Below, one piece after another: positions 42,985 through 51,718 of a stretch of DNA of 64,000 nucleotides. This DNA is from an uncultured Verrucomicrobia subdivision 3 bacterium (GTDB taxonomy: Bacteria; Verrucomicrobiota; Verrucomicrobiae; Limisphaerales; UBA11358): NCBI GenBank assembly GCA_903921455.1, contig CAIXPZ010000047.1, positions 1-64,000 on the forward strand. The letters are read 5' to 3'. The number at the start of each line of letters is the position of its first letter. The first letter of the stretch is position 1. The notes beneath the pieces are model-generated. The model saw only the letters and a list, made by a program, of their open reading frames with translations. It was not told where the DNA came from and made no database searches. The position numbers and the translations under genes are program-made.

Positions 42985-45231
42985 TTAGGCCGAAGTTTCA
43001 TGAATCAATAGCACCAGCCAGTCATAACAATTTAAATTCGTCTCAAAAATGATTTGCAGGCCAGCTTCATCGTAGCTGGGCTTAATGGAAAACCACAACC
43101 GCTGCCAGCGCCCGTCTTTTTGCAGACACTTTATAGACCGAATCGTCCCAACGTTTTTCCAGCGGAGAGTGAAGGTGGTCAGGACATCCGTGCCCAGGTT
43201 GCAAAAGGCATAAAGCCATTGTCCCGGATTGAGTAGATTTTTTTTGAGCAATGAAACGCCATGCTGCGGTATCACGGGCAGCGCCTTGAACTGACCACGG
43301 CTCAACCACAACAAGACGCCATGCAGCCAGCGGCGGCGGGCGTGACTGCCAAACAATCCACCCTGCAGGTCGGAATTTTGCGCGTAAACGGCAACTCGTC
43401 CACCGCGTGAATTCTCAAACAACGCGGTGCCGATGTGTTTCTCCCCCAGCATGTCGCAAAAATAACTGGCGACCGCTACCTGCGCATCAAGCAATTCCAG
43501 CTCATCCCAATCCGCCCCGCGATGAGGCACGCGGATTTTTGTGACTCCGGGGAGTTTATCGGCGAGATATTCTTCCGACTGGATGCCTTGGGTGCGATGC
43601 TGGTTCAGCTTCACGCCCAGCAGATTTCCAAAGCCCCGCTCAGAGATGATGCGCGCCGCGCCGCTGGTCAGCAGCACGGCGCCGGAAAGAATTTTCTGCA
43701 GCTCTTCGTCACTGGCGTTCCAAACCGTGGCTGCTTCGAGCAAAACCACTTCGCCGCCGGCGGCGGCCTTGGCCGCGGTCTGGTAGTTAAGCGGTATCCC
43801 CATTTGCACGAGGACCGATTCCAGGTGGCTGCCGGGCGCCATGTCATAATAATCGGCCTTGGCGGATAGTTGCGTTTTGCGCGCCACATCCTTGTCGCTC
43901 AAGGCGACAAGACCTTGCACCGGCCAGCCTTTCAGATTCAAGGCGGCGATCGCCTCCATGCGCGGACGCGCATTGCGAAACAGGGACACCGTCGTCGGCT
44001 CCTCAGCGAGAGGCGAGCCATCGAGGTCGTTGACGGCGGCGGTGATCGTGGGCAGGCCCATCAATTGGCCGAGAATCAGCGAGTGCGTGCTGTGGGCCAC
44101 GGATTTGGCCCAGGTGGTGTAGCGTGTGTTTTCCAGTTCAGGAGCGAAGTCGCAATTATTTTCACCGAGCGATTGCTCGACGACCTGAAGTTGCGAAATG
44201 ATGGAAGTGAGGCCCGCGCTGGCCGACTTGGGCGGCGACGTGGTGCCGGTGTAAAGCCCGAAGGTCGGACGGATAAGCGGCTTGAACCTGCCCGCGAAAT
44301 TGCCGAGAACCTTTTTCCAGTCGCGACCTTCAAGCGAATGAATGCCGGTGCCGGACGTCATCAACGCGACGCGGGTTTCAGGCGATTCCGAATGAACCTG
44401 GCCGCTGATCCATTGCGCAAACTCGGCCATGCCGTCGCCGAGAAAATCCAGCCATTGCTGGCGGAAGGCCGACGGCGGTCCGGGCTGGAGCACGGCAGCA
44501 AGAATTTCCTCACGCGTGTAATCTTTGCCCGCGAGTTGCGCAAACTGGTTCAAGTGCAGCGGACAATAACAAAACATGCCCGCCGTGCTATGGTTGTGCA
44601 GACGGAAATCGTCATCAATCCAGAGAATGTCCGGCTTGGTTGAAGCCCAGCCGCGCAACATCCTGGACATTTCCTGGCGATAAACCGGATCCTCCGGACA
44701 CGGCGAGCCGTGCGAAGTATTGCCGTAATGATCCACCATGAACTGCTTCCACTTGTAGATCGACCGCAAGTCGGTGTTGGAGGTGGTGGCCCCCAGCAAT
44801 TGCTGGAAATTCAATTCAAAGCCGAATCCTTCGGCACGAATGCGCGGCGCAACGATCTGGCGCATCCAGTCGATCCATTCATGCTGGCTTTCCGCGTCCA
44901 CGGGTAGCGCATAATAACTATGGCGAAACGTGTTGACGAAAAATTGCACGCTATCAATATCCGCCTCGCGGGCGAATTGAATCAGTTCTGCCAATCGCTG
45001 TTCGGCATATTTTTCATCACCCCAAGCCGGTGCCCACGGCAAAAAATAGCGAAAGCTGATGCGGGTTTTCCGGCGCTTGACGGACGGCAGCCGAGTTTTT
45101 TCCGCAGCCACATCCTGGCCCGAGATTTTGCCCGGCAACATCAAAGCTCCTGCGCCCGCACCCAGCAAAGCGAGAAACTCCTTCCGGCTGACTTTTGAAC
45201 CGTCTCCCGGTTTTTTTTCTGTTGAGTCCAT
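42985..45231 (-). CDS. Unknown exported protein with glycosidase-like barrel
   Basis: A 748-residue protein that I cannot assign to a named family. The N-terminus SRKEFLALLGAGAGALML resembles a Tat-type signal with an RK pair instead of RR. The N-terminal half looks like a TIM barrel: ISFRYFLPWAPAWGDEKYAEQRLAEL, DSVQFFVNTFRHSYY, FELNFQQLLGATTS and PDILWIDDDFRLHNH, whose acidic cluster could be catalytic. The second half includes DLDGSPLAEEPTT and a Rossmann-like part (GEVVLLEAATVWNAS), as in the trimerisation and C-terminal domains of GH42-type galactosidases. I chose the ATG at 45231 over a TTG at 45243 that overlaps the sulfatase stop. Confidence 0.65.
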   Translation of the reverse strand: MDSTEKKPGDGSKVSRKEFLALLGAGAGALMLPGKISGQDVAAEKTRLPSVKRRKTRISFRYFLPWAPAWGDEKYAEQRLAELIQFAREADIDSVQFFVNTFRHSYYALPVDAESQHEWIDWMRQIVAPRIRAEGFGFELNFQQLLGATTSNTDLRSIYKWKQFMVDHYGNTSHGSPCPEDPVYRQEMSRMLRGWASTKPDILWIDDDFRLHNHSTAGMFCYCPLHLNQFAQLAGKDYTREEILAAVLQPGPPSAFRQQWLDFLGDGMAEFAQWISGQVHSESPETRVALMTSGTGIHSLEGRDWKKVLGNFAGRFKPLIRPTFGLYTGTTSPPKSASAGLTSIISQLQVVEQSLGENNCDFAPELENTRYTTWAKSVAHSTHSLILGQLMGLPTITAAVNDLDGSPLAEEPTTVSLFRNARPRMEAIAALNLKGWPVQGLVALSDKDVARKTQLSAKADYYDMAPGSHLESVLVQMGIPLNYQTAAKAAAGGEVVLLEAATVWNASDEELQKILSGAVLLTSGAARIISERGFGNLLGVKLNQHRTQGIQSEEYLADKLPGVTKIRVPHRGADWDELELLDAQVAVASYFCDMLGEKHIGTALFENSRGGRVAVYAQNSDLQGGLFGSHARRRWLHGVLLWLSRGQFKALPVIPQHGVSLLKKNLLNPGQWLYAFCNLGTDVLTTFTLRWKNVGTIRSIKCLQKDGRWQRLWFSIKPSYDEAGLQIIFETNLNCYDWLVLLIHETSA

Positions 45232-45239
45232 AAATCGGT

Positions 45240-46658
45240 TCAATCGCGCCGGTCCGTTTGGTATTGCGGATTGGGCACCGGCATTTGCGCGCCCACTTCC
45301 TTGAGCCAGTCATCGAGACGCGTGTCCAATTCTGTACGTTTATCGGGATTTGATTCCGCAAGATTATGCCGCTCGGACAAATCAGCTTTTAAATTATAAA
45401 GCTCCTCGGTTCCGGTTTCGTAAAAACGAATCAGCTTCCAGTCGCCGACGCGCGCCACGCTGTAAGGTGAAATCTTACCGCCATTCCAATAATGCGGATA
45501 ATGCCAGAACAACGCTGGGTGCGGAGTCGCCGCCTCGCCGCGCAGCAGCGGCACAACGCTCTTGCCGTCCACCGCCATGCGGCTGGCGGATTGGTCCGCG
45601 CCAGCGAGTTCGAGCAGGGTTGGAAAGAAATCCATGGTGATGACCGGGGAGTCGCAAACCGTGCCGGCATGCGTCACGCCGGGCGCTTTGACGATGAGCG
45701 GCACGCGCAAACCGCCTTCGTAGGCACTGCCCTTGCCGTTGCGCAGCGGAAAATTCGATGTTGCCGGCGGCTTACCGAAATGCACCACGCCCCCGTTATC
45801 CGAGGTGAAAACGACAAGCGTATGGTCAGCGATATGGAGCTCTTCCAATTTTTTAACAATCCGCCCGACACTTTCGTCCACGCTTTTGATCATCGCGGCA
45901 TATACCCTGTTACTCTGGCCATCAGCACCAGGCCGGTCGGCGGCGGCATCAATCAACTCCTGTTTACCCATGAGCGGTGCGTGGACGGCATAATGACAAA
46001 AGTTCAGGTAAAACGGATGATCCCGGTTCGCCTCAATAAAATTCAAAGCCTCATCCGTAAGCTGATCCGTGAGGTAATCCCCTTTCATTCCGCCGCGCTC
46101 GGCCAAACCCGGAACCCGATGATCATTGTTCGTCGCGCCGTAAGGCCAGAAATACGACGCCGGATGACCGATCTCGCCGCCGGCGATGTTGGTATCGAAG
46201 CCCTGGTGCTGCGGCAGGAATTCGCCGCCGCCGAGATGCCACTTGCCGATGTGCGCGGTCGTGTAGCCTTGTTTTTTCAAAGCTCCCGCCAACGTCGTTT
46301 CCCCCAGCGGCAGATGCTGCTGCCAGTCGGGGATTTTGAAACGGCTGTTCTTGGGCGCACCCTCACCGGCGATCCAGTCGGTGATGTGCAGTCGCGCAGG
46401 ATATTTCCCGGTCATCAGCGCCGCGCGCGTCGGCGAACACACCGCGCAAGCCGCGTAAGCCTGCGTGAAGCGCACGCCCGAGGCCGCCAACGCACCCATC
46501 TGCGGCGTCTGATAAAATTTGCTCCCGAAACATGCGCCGTCCGCCCAGCCCATGTCGTCAATCAAAATGAAGACGATGTTCGGCTTTTTCACCGATTCGA
46601 CAGCGTCAAGGCTGACAACCGACAAGCCAAGCGTCAATATTTGGAAGATGCGTTTCAT
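45240..46658 (-). CDS. Secreted type I sulfatase (CSPTR)
   Basis: A 472-residue S1 sulfatase. Signal peptide 1-19 or so. NIVFILIDDMGWADGACFG carries the metal aspartates, and the formylglycine cysteine is C74 in CAVCSPTRAALMTGKYPARLHITDWI. AHIGKWHLGG, HYAVHAPLMGKQE and VVFTSDNGGVVHFG follow. The TGKYPARLHITDWIAGE segment is common in the large group annotated as arylsulfatase A-like or N-acetylgalactosamine-sulfatase-like. It has the same IDDM signature as the 40-codon remnant at 48701-48823. It lies 16 bp downstream of the metalloprotease. Confidence 0.93.
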   Translation of the reverse strand: MKRIFQILTLGLSVVSLDAVESVKKPNIVFILIDDMGWADGACFGSKFYQTPQMGALAASGVRFTQAYAACAVCSPTRAALMTGKYPARLHITDWIAGEGAPKNSRFKIPDWQQHLPLGETTLAGALKKQGYTTAHIGKWHLGGGEFLPQHQGFDTNIAGGEIGHPASYFWPYGATNNDHRVPGLAERGGMKGDYLTDQLTDEALNFIEANRDHPFYLNFCHYAVHAPLMGKQELIDAAADRPGADGQSNRVYAAMIKSVDESVGRIVKKLEELHIADHTLVVFTSDNGGVVHFGKPPATSNFPLRNGKGSAYEGGLRVPLIVKAPGVTHAGTVCDSPVITMDFFPTLLELAGADQSASRMAVDGKSVVPLLRGEAATPHPALFWHYPHYWNGGKISPYSVARVGDWKLIRFYETGTEELYNLKADLSERHNLAESNPDKRTELDTRLDDWLKEVGAQMPVPNPQYQTDRRD

Positions 46659-46674
46659 AAAAATTCAGGCTAGG

Positions 46675-48693
46675 TCATGGCACCAAACCCACCCGATAAT
46701 AACCGGTTCGGCCAGTGGTGAGAATCGAAATGGCGAACGGCGAAGTCGCGAGCGAAATAATATCCGTCACCATCTGCCACGAACCAGCCACAGGCAATGC
46801 CGGTGTGTATTCGACGCGATAGTGCCGGCCTTGTATCCCCATGAACTGGAGATTGAAATTGCCGCCCGCGATATTCGCGCCCGGCAAAATCACCGGTGGT
46901 GCGGGAGTGCCAACGGTAATGTTGACCACGGTTGAGGTGGAGTTCATCCACTGGTTATCATAGACGACGGCTGTCAGCGCGTATTGGCCGGCACCGACAT
47001 TGGGCCAAGCGCAGTCATAAGGGACGTTAGTGACGGTGCCCAGCAGATTGGTGCCGTTGGAGAAGAACTGCACCATCGCAATCGGGTTACGGTTGGTCAG
47101 TATCCCGGCAGACAGGTTCAGGGCGCCGGGCGGAAGATAACTGGCCCCGTTGATCGGCGCCGTCAATGCCACCGCCGGAGGCACATCATACAGCACGCTC
47201 AAGGTGTTGTGAACGATTGGCCACTGCCAGCTCCAAAGGTTATCGGCGTAACGTCCCACGTCCATCAGATTGTCGGTGGCCGGGGTGCCAATCGCGACGT
47301 GATACAAGCCGAGATTATGGCCAACTTCATGGGCCAGAGTGGAACCCAGCGAGTCGGGCGTCCGGGACAGCAGATTGACGCGGACCATGGCGCCACGCGG
47401 CGGCAAGGTCTGCGGCCCCAATCCCGTCGAGGTGCCGCCACCGTTGGATTGGCCGTAATAGGCGTCATTCGTGCCATCCCGCAGCCCATAGACATTGGAA
47501 AAAACCTTCGGCATATTTGGCAGCACACCGTAAGTCATGGGTGACCACACTTCATCGTAGGCGGCGGTGTAGCTGCCCCCATCGCCGTTCAAATCCCAGT
47601 TAAAGGTCAGCACGCCGTCGTTGGTCCAGTTGATGCCGATGTTGATCTTGGCATACACCGAAGAGATGTGGTTGGCGATGCCGGAATAAGCGGTGTAAGC
47701 CCAGTTGGTGGACTCGGTCGGAAAACGGACATAAGCAAAGGCCAGATTCATGGTGCGGCGGGGATGGCTTTGAATCTTCAGATAACCAACCACCGTGGCA
47801 CCGGATTTGGTGAACAGGAAAGTCTCGCCCTCGGCCAGACCGTTTAGCGTGACTATGTTGGTGCCACCGCTGCCTTGCGCCTGGAGGGTGGCTGAATTCG
47901 GATCGGCGAGAACGAAGGTCAACTGCGGCCAGGCAGCCGGACAGGTGAACTTGAGTTGTTCCGAGTGGCCATTCACACCCAGAAATTTGCCTTTCAGATT
48001 GTCATAGCTGGAAAAATCCTGATTGGTGCTCACGTCGAGGAAATAGGCGTTGGTGGCAATCTCCGTCAGGGTCAAATTTGTGAACATCGGCAGCGCGGAG
48101 CTTCCCGACAGGCTGCACCACAGGTCGTTGGTAACAGCCGAACAGGTGCCATCCGGATAATCACTGGCGGCGGTAAAGAGATTCACGCCGACGATGTTGG
48201 TGCCATAATAATTGGTGCCGCCTTGGACGAGCGTCAGGGCCAACTCATATTGCGCGTCGAAGTTCACCAGGCAGGAATTGCTGAAGGTCCAGGTCCGGAC
48301 CGTCTGGCCATAAACCCCTTGCAGGAAATTCTCGCTGTAAAGCAACGTGCGCAACCCGTTGGTGTCGACTCGCGAAATGACCACATTAAAAGTGGATGAA
48401 CTGCTTTGATAACCGGAAAGCTTCAGTGAAAGGCCGCTCAAAGCAACCGTGCGGATACCATTGCTGTCCTGACGGTTGAAAGCGGAGAGAAAAACATCGG
48501 TTCTGGGAATGAAGGTCTGCGTCAACTGGCCACCCGGCGATAAATAAATCCCCGCCACAGACGACACCGCAGGCATGTTGGGCAAGCAAAGGAATCCATA
48601 CGCCACGGTTTTATCCGGCAACGGCTCGGCCCAAGCGGACAACGCAGCAACCACGGTTAACAGAAGACATAAATAGAGTGATTGCCTGTTCAT
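46675..48693 (-). CDS. Secreted metzincin-type zinc metalloprotease
   Basis: A 672-residue secreted protease. Signal peptide 1-22. Residues 30-310 form beta-rich pro- or binding domains. The zinc site is HEVGHNLGLYH at 455-465 (ligands H455, H459, H465; catalytic E456), with a candidate Met-turn in DNLMD (M477), so it is a metzincin. An Ig-like domain follows at about 505-595 (PPAVALTAPINGASYLPPG). The C-terminal 70 residues, with FMGIQGRHYRVEYT, look like the secretion/sorting or beta-sandwich tail frequent in Verrucomicrobiota. It is the only protease in the locus and could cut a glycoprotein core. Confidence 0.85.
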   Translation of the reverse strand: MNRQSLYLCLLLTVVAALSAWAEPLPDKTVAYGFLCLPNMPAVSSVAGIYLSPGGQLTQTFIPRTDVFLSAFNRQDSNGIRTVALSGLSLKLSGYQSSSSTFNVVISRVDTNGLRTLLYSENFLQGVYGQTVRTWTFSNSCLVNFDAQYELALTLVQGGTNYYGTNIVGVNLFTAASDYPDGTCSAVTNDLWCSLSGSSALPMFTNLTLTEIATNAYFLDVSTNQDFSSYDNLKGKFLGVNGHSEQLKFTCPAAWPQLTFVLADPNSATLQAQGSGGTNIVTLNGLAEGETFLFTKSGATVVGYLKIQSHPRRTMNLAFAYVRFPTESTNWAYTAYSGIANHISSVYAKINIGINWTNDGVLTFNWDLNGDGGSYTAAYDEVWSPMTYGVLPNMPKVFSNVYGLRDGTNDAYYGQSNGGGTSTGLGPQTLPPRGAMVRVNLLSRTPDSLGSTLAHEVGHNLGLYHVAIGTPATDNLMDVGRYADNLWSWQWPIVHNTLSVLYDVPPAVALTAPINGASYLPPGALNLSAGILTNRNPIAMVQFFSNGTNLLGTVTNVPYDCAWPNVGAGQYALTAVVYDNQWMNSTSTVVNITVGTPAPPVILPGANIAGGNFNLQFMGIQGRHYRVEYTPALPVAGSWQMVTDIISLATSPFAISILTTGRTGYYRVGLVP

Positions 48694-48700
48694 GGCGATC

Positions 48701-48823
48701 TTATAGGCTGCTCATGTCGTCAATGGGAATGACCATGATGTTGGGCGGGCGTTTGGCCGGTTCCGCCGAGCGCGGGCTGGCGGTAATCAATCCAAACGCC
48801 AGCAATTGAATAATCTGTTTCAT
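48701..48823 (-). pseudogene. Remnant of a sulfatase gene, first 40 codons only
   Basis: An ATG at 48823 opens a 40-codon frame ending in TAA at 48701. It begins like a sulfatase signal peptide (MKQIIQLLAFGLITASP) and then reads PPNIMVIPIDDM, matching the first catalytic strand NIVFILIDDM of the intact sulfatase at 45240-46658. It then breaks off with SSL and a stop, before the formylglycine site. The metalloprotease start follows 7 bp later. It is probably a sulfatase cut down by deletion or by arrival of the metalloprotease gene. The peptide itself could still be translated and exported. Confidence 0.7.
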
Positions 48824-48880
48824 AATTTAACTGATTTGCCAAAGGCCCAGACGCCTGTGAATTCAAACATAAATTCGAGT

Positions 48881-50323
48881 CTATTTCTCGGTTTCACCTA
48901 CAAGATCGCCATGGGGGACAGATGCCCTGGAGGCTGCTTTTTTCGGAGGCCGGGCCGGGGGGATATTTTGCAATTTCCCAGCCTGGAAATCTTTGCTGCC
49001 CGGTCCCCACAACGGCGTGACGGTCTGTGCCAGCCAGTCATTGAACAACTTGGTGAGGCGGACGACATCATCCGGACGCGATTTTGCGAGATCGGTTTTT
49101 TCACCGATATCCGCGGCGAGGTCGAAAAGTTCGTTTTCGCCGTTCTTGGGAACAACCAGCTTCAGATTGCCAGATGAAACCGCCGCACCAAAGGCCGGAA
49201 AATTCCAAAAAAGATTTTCGTGCGTCGCGGTTTTTGTCTTACCGGCAAGCACCGGCAGCATGTCGACACTGTCCAGCAGGTTAGCCGTTGTGGTCTTGGC
49301 CTGTGCCAGACGACAGACGGTGGCGAACACATCCAGCGTGATCACCGGCGTGTCGCACACGCTGCCCGGCGGAATGTGTCCCGGATACACGGCCAGAAAC
49401 GGCACGCGGATTCCGCCTTCGTAGAGCGAGCCTTTGTGATCACGCAACGGGGTGTTGTCATAATATGGATGCATGGCCCCGCCATTATCGGAAAAAAAGA
49501 CGATGAACGTATTGGTGGCCAAGCCGGTTTCCTTGAGCGCAGTCAGCACCTTGCCAAGGTTCGCATCCAACGAGGCAATTTGTGCGGCATATGTGCGGCG
49601 GTTCTTCCCTGCCAGCCCGGGCGGCATGGTCTTGACGAGGACTTCCGGCGCCTGCGTGGGCGTGTGCGGCGCGTTGAAGGCGAGATAGAGAAACAGCGGC
49701 TTGTCACGCTTTTGCCGGAGGATCCGCACGGCTTCATCCCCCCAGGCGTCCGTGAGGTAGCCCGGCACCGCGACGCCGACGCCATTGCGCTCAATTCGCG
49801 CTCGGTAACTGCCGTCACCCACGGCCAGCTCGCCCGGATGGTTGACGAAATAGTCATGGCCACCGGTGACAAAGCCGAAGAAATTTTCAAAGCCGCGATC
49901 ATGCGGACTAAAACCTTTCTGCAAGCCAAGGTGCCATTTGCCAATCATCGACGTTTCGTAACCCGCCTTTGCCAAGACTTCGGGCAGGAGTGTTTCGCCC
50001 GCCGGCAAATGAGCGATGGGCAGCCCCGCCTCGACCACGATGTTATTATGATGCCCGAATTTTTCCTGGTAACGACCAGTCAGCAGTCCCGCGCGTGACG
50101 GGCTGCACACCGGCGCGGTGACGTAGCCGCGCGTGCAGCGAACGCCCGCCTGCGCCAGGGCGTCGAGGTTGGGGGTGGGGATGTCCTTGCTGCCTTGAAA
50201 TCCGGCGTCCGCATAGCCCTGATCGTCAGAGACGATCAGCAAAATGTTGGGCCGGGGTGCCGCCGCGTGCAATTGCCGGGCCAGAGCTAACGAAACAATC
50301 AGGCCAGTGAAAAAATTTGTCAT
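48881..50323 (-). CDS. Secreted type I sulfatase (CSPSR)
   Basis: A 480-residue S1 sulfatase with signal peptide 1-20 (ends LHAA). NILLIVSDDQGYADAGFQG carries the metal aspartates, and the formylglycine cysteine is C73 in PVCSPSRAGLLTGRYQEKFGHHNN. SMIGKWHLGLQKG, FNAPHTPTQAP and VFFSDNGGAMHPYYDN follow. The C-terminal PPKKAASRASVP tail is short and basic. The HHNN segment after the signature recalls GalNAc- and galactose-sulfatase-like S1 enzymes, but this is not decisive. It is 9 bp downstream of the next sulfatase. Confidence 0.93.
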   Translation of the reverse strand: MTNFFTGLIVSLALARQLHAAAPRPNILLIVSDDQGYADAGFQGSKDIPTPNLDALAQAGVRCTRGYVTAPVCSPSRAGLLTGRYQEKFGHHNNIVVEAGLPIAHLPAGETLLPEVLAKAGYETSMIGKWHLGLQKGFSPHDRGFENFFGFVTGGHDYFVNHPGELAVGDGSYRARIERNGVGVAVPGYLTDAWGDEAVRILRQKRDKPLFLYLAFNAPHTPTQAPEVLVKTMPPGLAGKNRRTYAAQIASLDANLGKVLTALKETGLATNTFIVFFSDNGGAMHPYYDNTPLRDHKGSLYEGGIRVPFLAVYPGHIPPGSVCDTPVITLDVFATVCRLAQAKTTTANLLDSVDMLPVLAGKTKTATHENLFWNFPAFGAAVSSGNLKLVVPKNGENELFDLAADIGEKTDLAKSRPDDVVRLTKLFNDWLAQTVTPLWGPGSKDFQAGKLQNIPPARPPKKAASRASVPHGDLVGETEK

Positions 50324-50332
50324 GGATTCGAC

Positions 50333-51718
50333 CTATTCATTAGGGATGGAGGCGGCACTGGACTGGGACGCATGGTCGCCAGCAGCCGCCAGCTCCTGCT
50401 TCAATTGCGCGATCAATTCAGCAACTCGCACGACCTGTTCAGGCTTGTCCGCCAGGTTGCAAACTTCATAAGGGTCCTCGCTCAGATGGAATAACTGCGT
50501 CTGGCCGGCTTGGGGGTAACGAATCAATTTCCAGTCACGCGTGGCGATGGCGCGCTGGACGTTTTGATAGGCAAACACCAGCGATTCACGACCGCCGCTG
50601 CCGCCGCGCAGCACCGCGCTTAAATTCTGGCCTTCGCTTTTCGGCGGGCCGGGCACGCCGCACACCGCGCCCAGCGTCGGCAGCACGTCGTAGAGGTAAC
50701 ACATCGCGTCCGTGGTTTTACCGGCGGGCATGCCCGGCCCAACGAAGATCAACGGAACGCGCACGGAGTCGTATTCGTATAGGTTTTGTTTCCCAATCAG
50801 CCCATGACTACCGCGCGCCACGCCGGAGTCGGCGCTGAACACCACAATCGTATTCGTCGCGAATGGCGACGCCGCGAGCGCATCGAGGATGCGGCCAACC
50901 TGCGAATCAAGAAACGTGATGTAACGGTAGTAATCCGCAGTCATCTGACGCACGGCTTCCGGCGGACGCGGATGCGGCAGCAGCATTTCGTCGCGGACTT
51001 TCATTTCGCCGTTGTCAAACGGATGCTGCGGCATAAAATTGGGCGGCAGCGGGATTTTTGCCGGGTCGTATTTCACCGGAAAATCAGGCGGAACGATATG
51101 CGGGTCATGGGGCGCATCGAACGCCACATAGCAGAAGAACGGGCCGGCTCGGTGGGCTTGCAGGAACCGAATAGACTCGGCGGCAGCAACGGCGCATAAA
51201 TGCTCCTTGGCCAACCGGGGTTTTAAAAGCTTGCCGTTCTTGAGGTCCTGAACCGGCGCACCCAACGGGTTAGTCGCCATACCGCCGATAAAACTGCCGC
51301 GCGAACTCTGAAAACATTCCGGCAGCGACGCCGCGCCGTTGTGCCATTTGCCGGTGGCAAAAGTCGTGTAGCCCGCCCGCCCGAAAGCCGCCGGCCAAGT
51401 TTCGTCGCGCAGCAGTTTTTCATCAATGTGAAACAGCGACTGGCCGGACAACAGCATCGCGCGCGACGGCACGCAGGTCGCGGCGTTGAATCCGCCCTGC
51501 ATGTAGGCCCGCGTGAAGGCCAGGCCTTGATGGCAGAGCCGGTCCAGATTCGGTGTCTGGATGACCGGATTACCGAGCGCGGCGATGGTGTCCGCCCGCT
51601 GGTCATCGGCAAAGAGGAATAAAATATTTGGCTGCGCAGCCGAATTCCCGGCGGCAAAGCATCCCACCACTCCCCACAGGCTTGCCAGAGCCAGCAGAAT
51701 TGAGGCGGGCGATTTCAT
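50333..51718 (-). CDS. Secreted type I sulfatase (CVPSR), choline-sulfatase-like group
   Basis: A 461-residue S1 sulfatase. Signal peptide 1-23. NILFLFADDQRADTIAALG has the metal aspartates with the 'DDQRADT' variant typical of the choline-sulfatase-like and iduronate-2-sulfatase-like group. The formylglycine cysteine is C82 in TCVPSRAMLLSGQSLF. TFATGKWHNG, AFDAPHDPHIVPPDF and VFSADSGVARGSHGLIGKQNLYE follow; SHG-LIGKQNLYE is also typical of that group. Its start overlaps the GH110-like stop (ATGA), so the two are likely co-translated. The substrate is probably a sugar sulfate rather than choline sulfate, given the location. Confidence 0.92.
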   Translation of the reverse strand: MKSPASILLALASLWGVVGCFAAGNSAAQPNILFLFADDQRADTIAALGNPVIQTPNLDRLCHQGLAFTRAYMQGGFNAATCVPSRAMLLSGQSLFHIDEKLLRDETWPAAFGRAGYTTFATGKWHNGAASLPECFQSSRGSFIGGMATNPLGAPVQDLKNGKLLKPRLAKEHLCAVAAAESIRFLQAHRAGPFFCYVAFDAPHDPHIVPPDFPVKYDPAKIPLPPNFMPQHPFDNGEMKVRDEMLLPHPRPPEAVRQMTADYYRYITFLDSQVGRILDALAASPFATNTIVVFSADSGVARGSHGLIGKQNLYEYDSVRVPLIFVGPGMPAGKTTDAMCYLYDVLPTLGAVCGVPGPPKSEGQNLSAVLRGGSGGRESLVFAYQNVQRAIATRDWKLIRYPQAGQTQLFHLSEDPYEVCNLADKPEQVVRVAELIAQLKQELAAAGDHASQSSAASIPNE

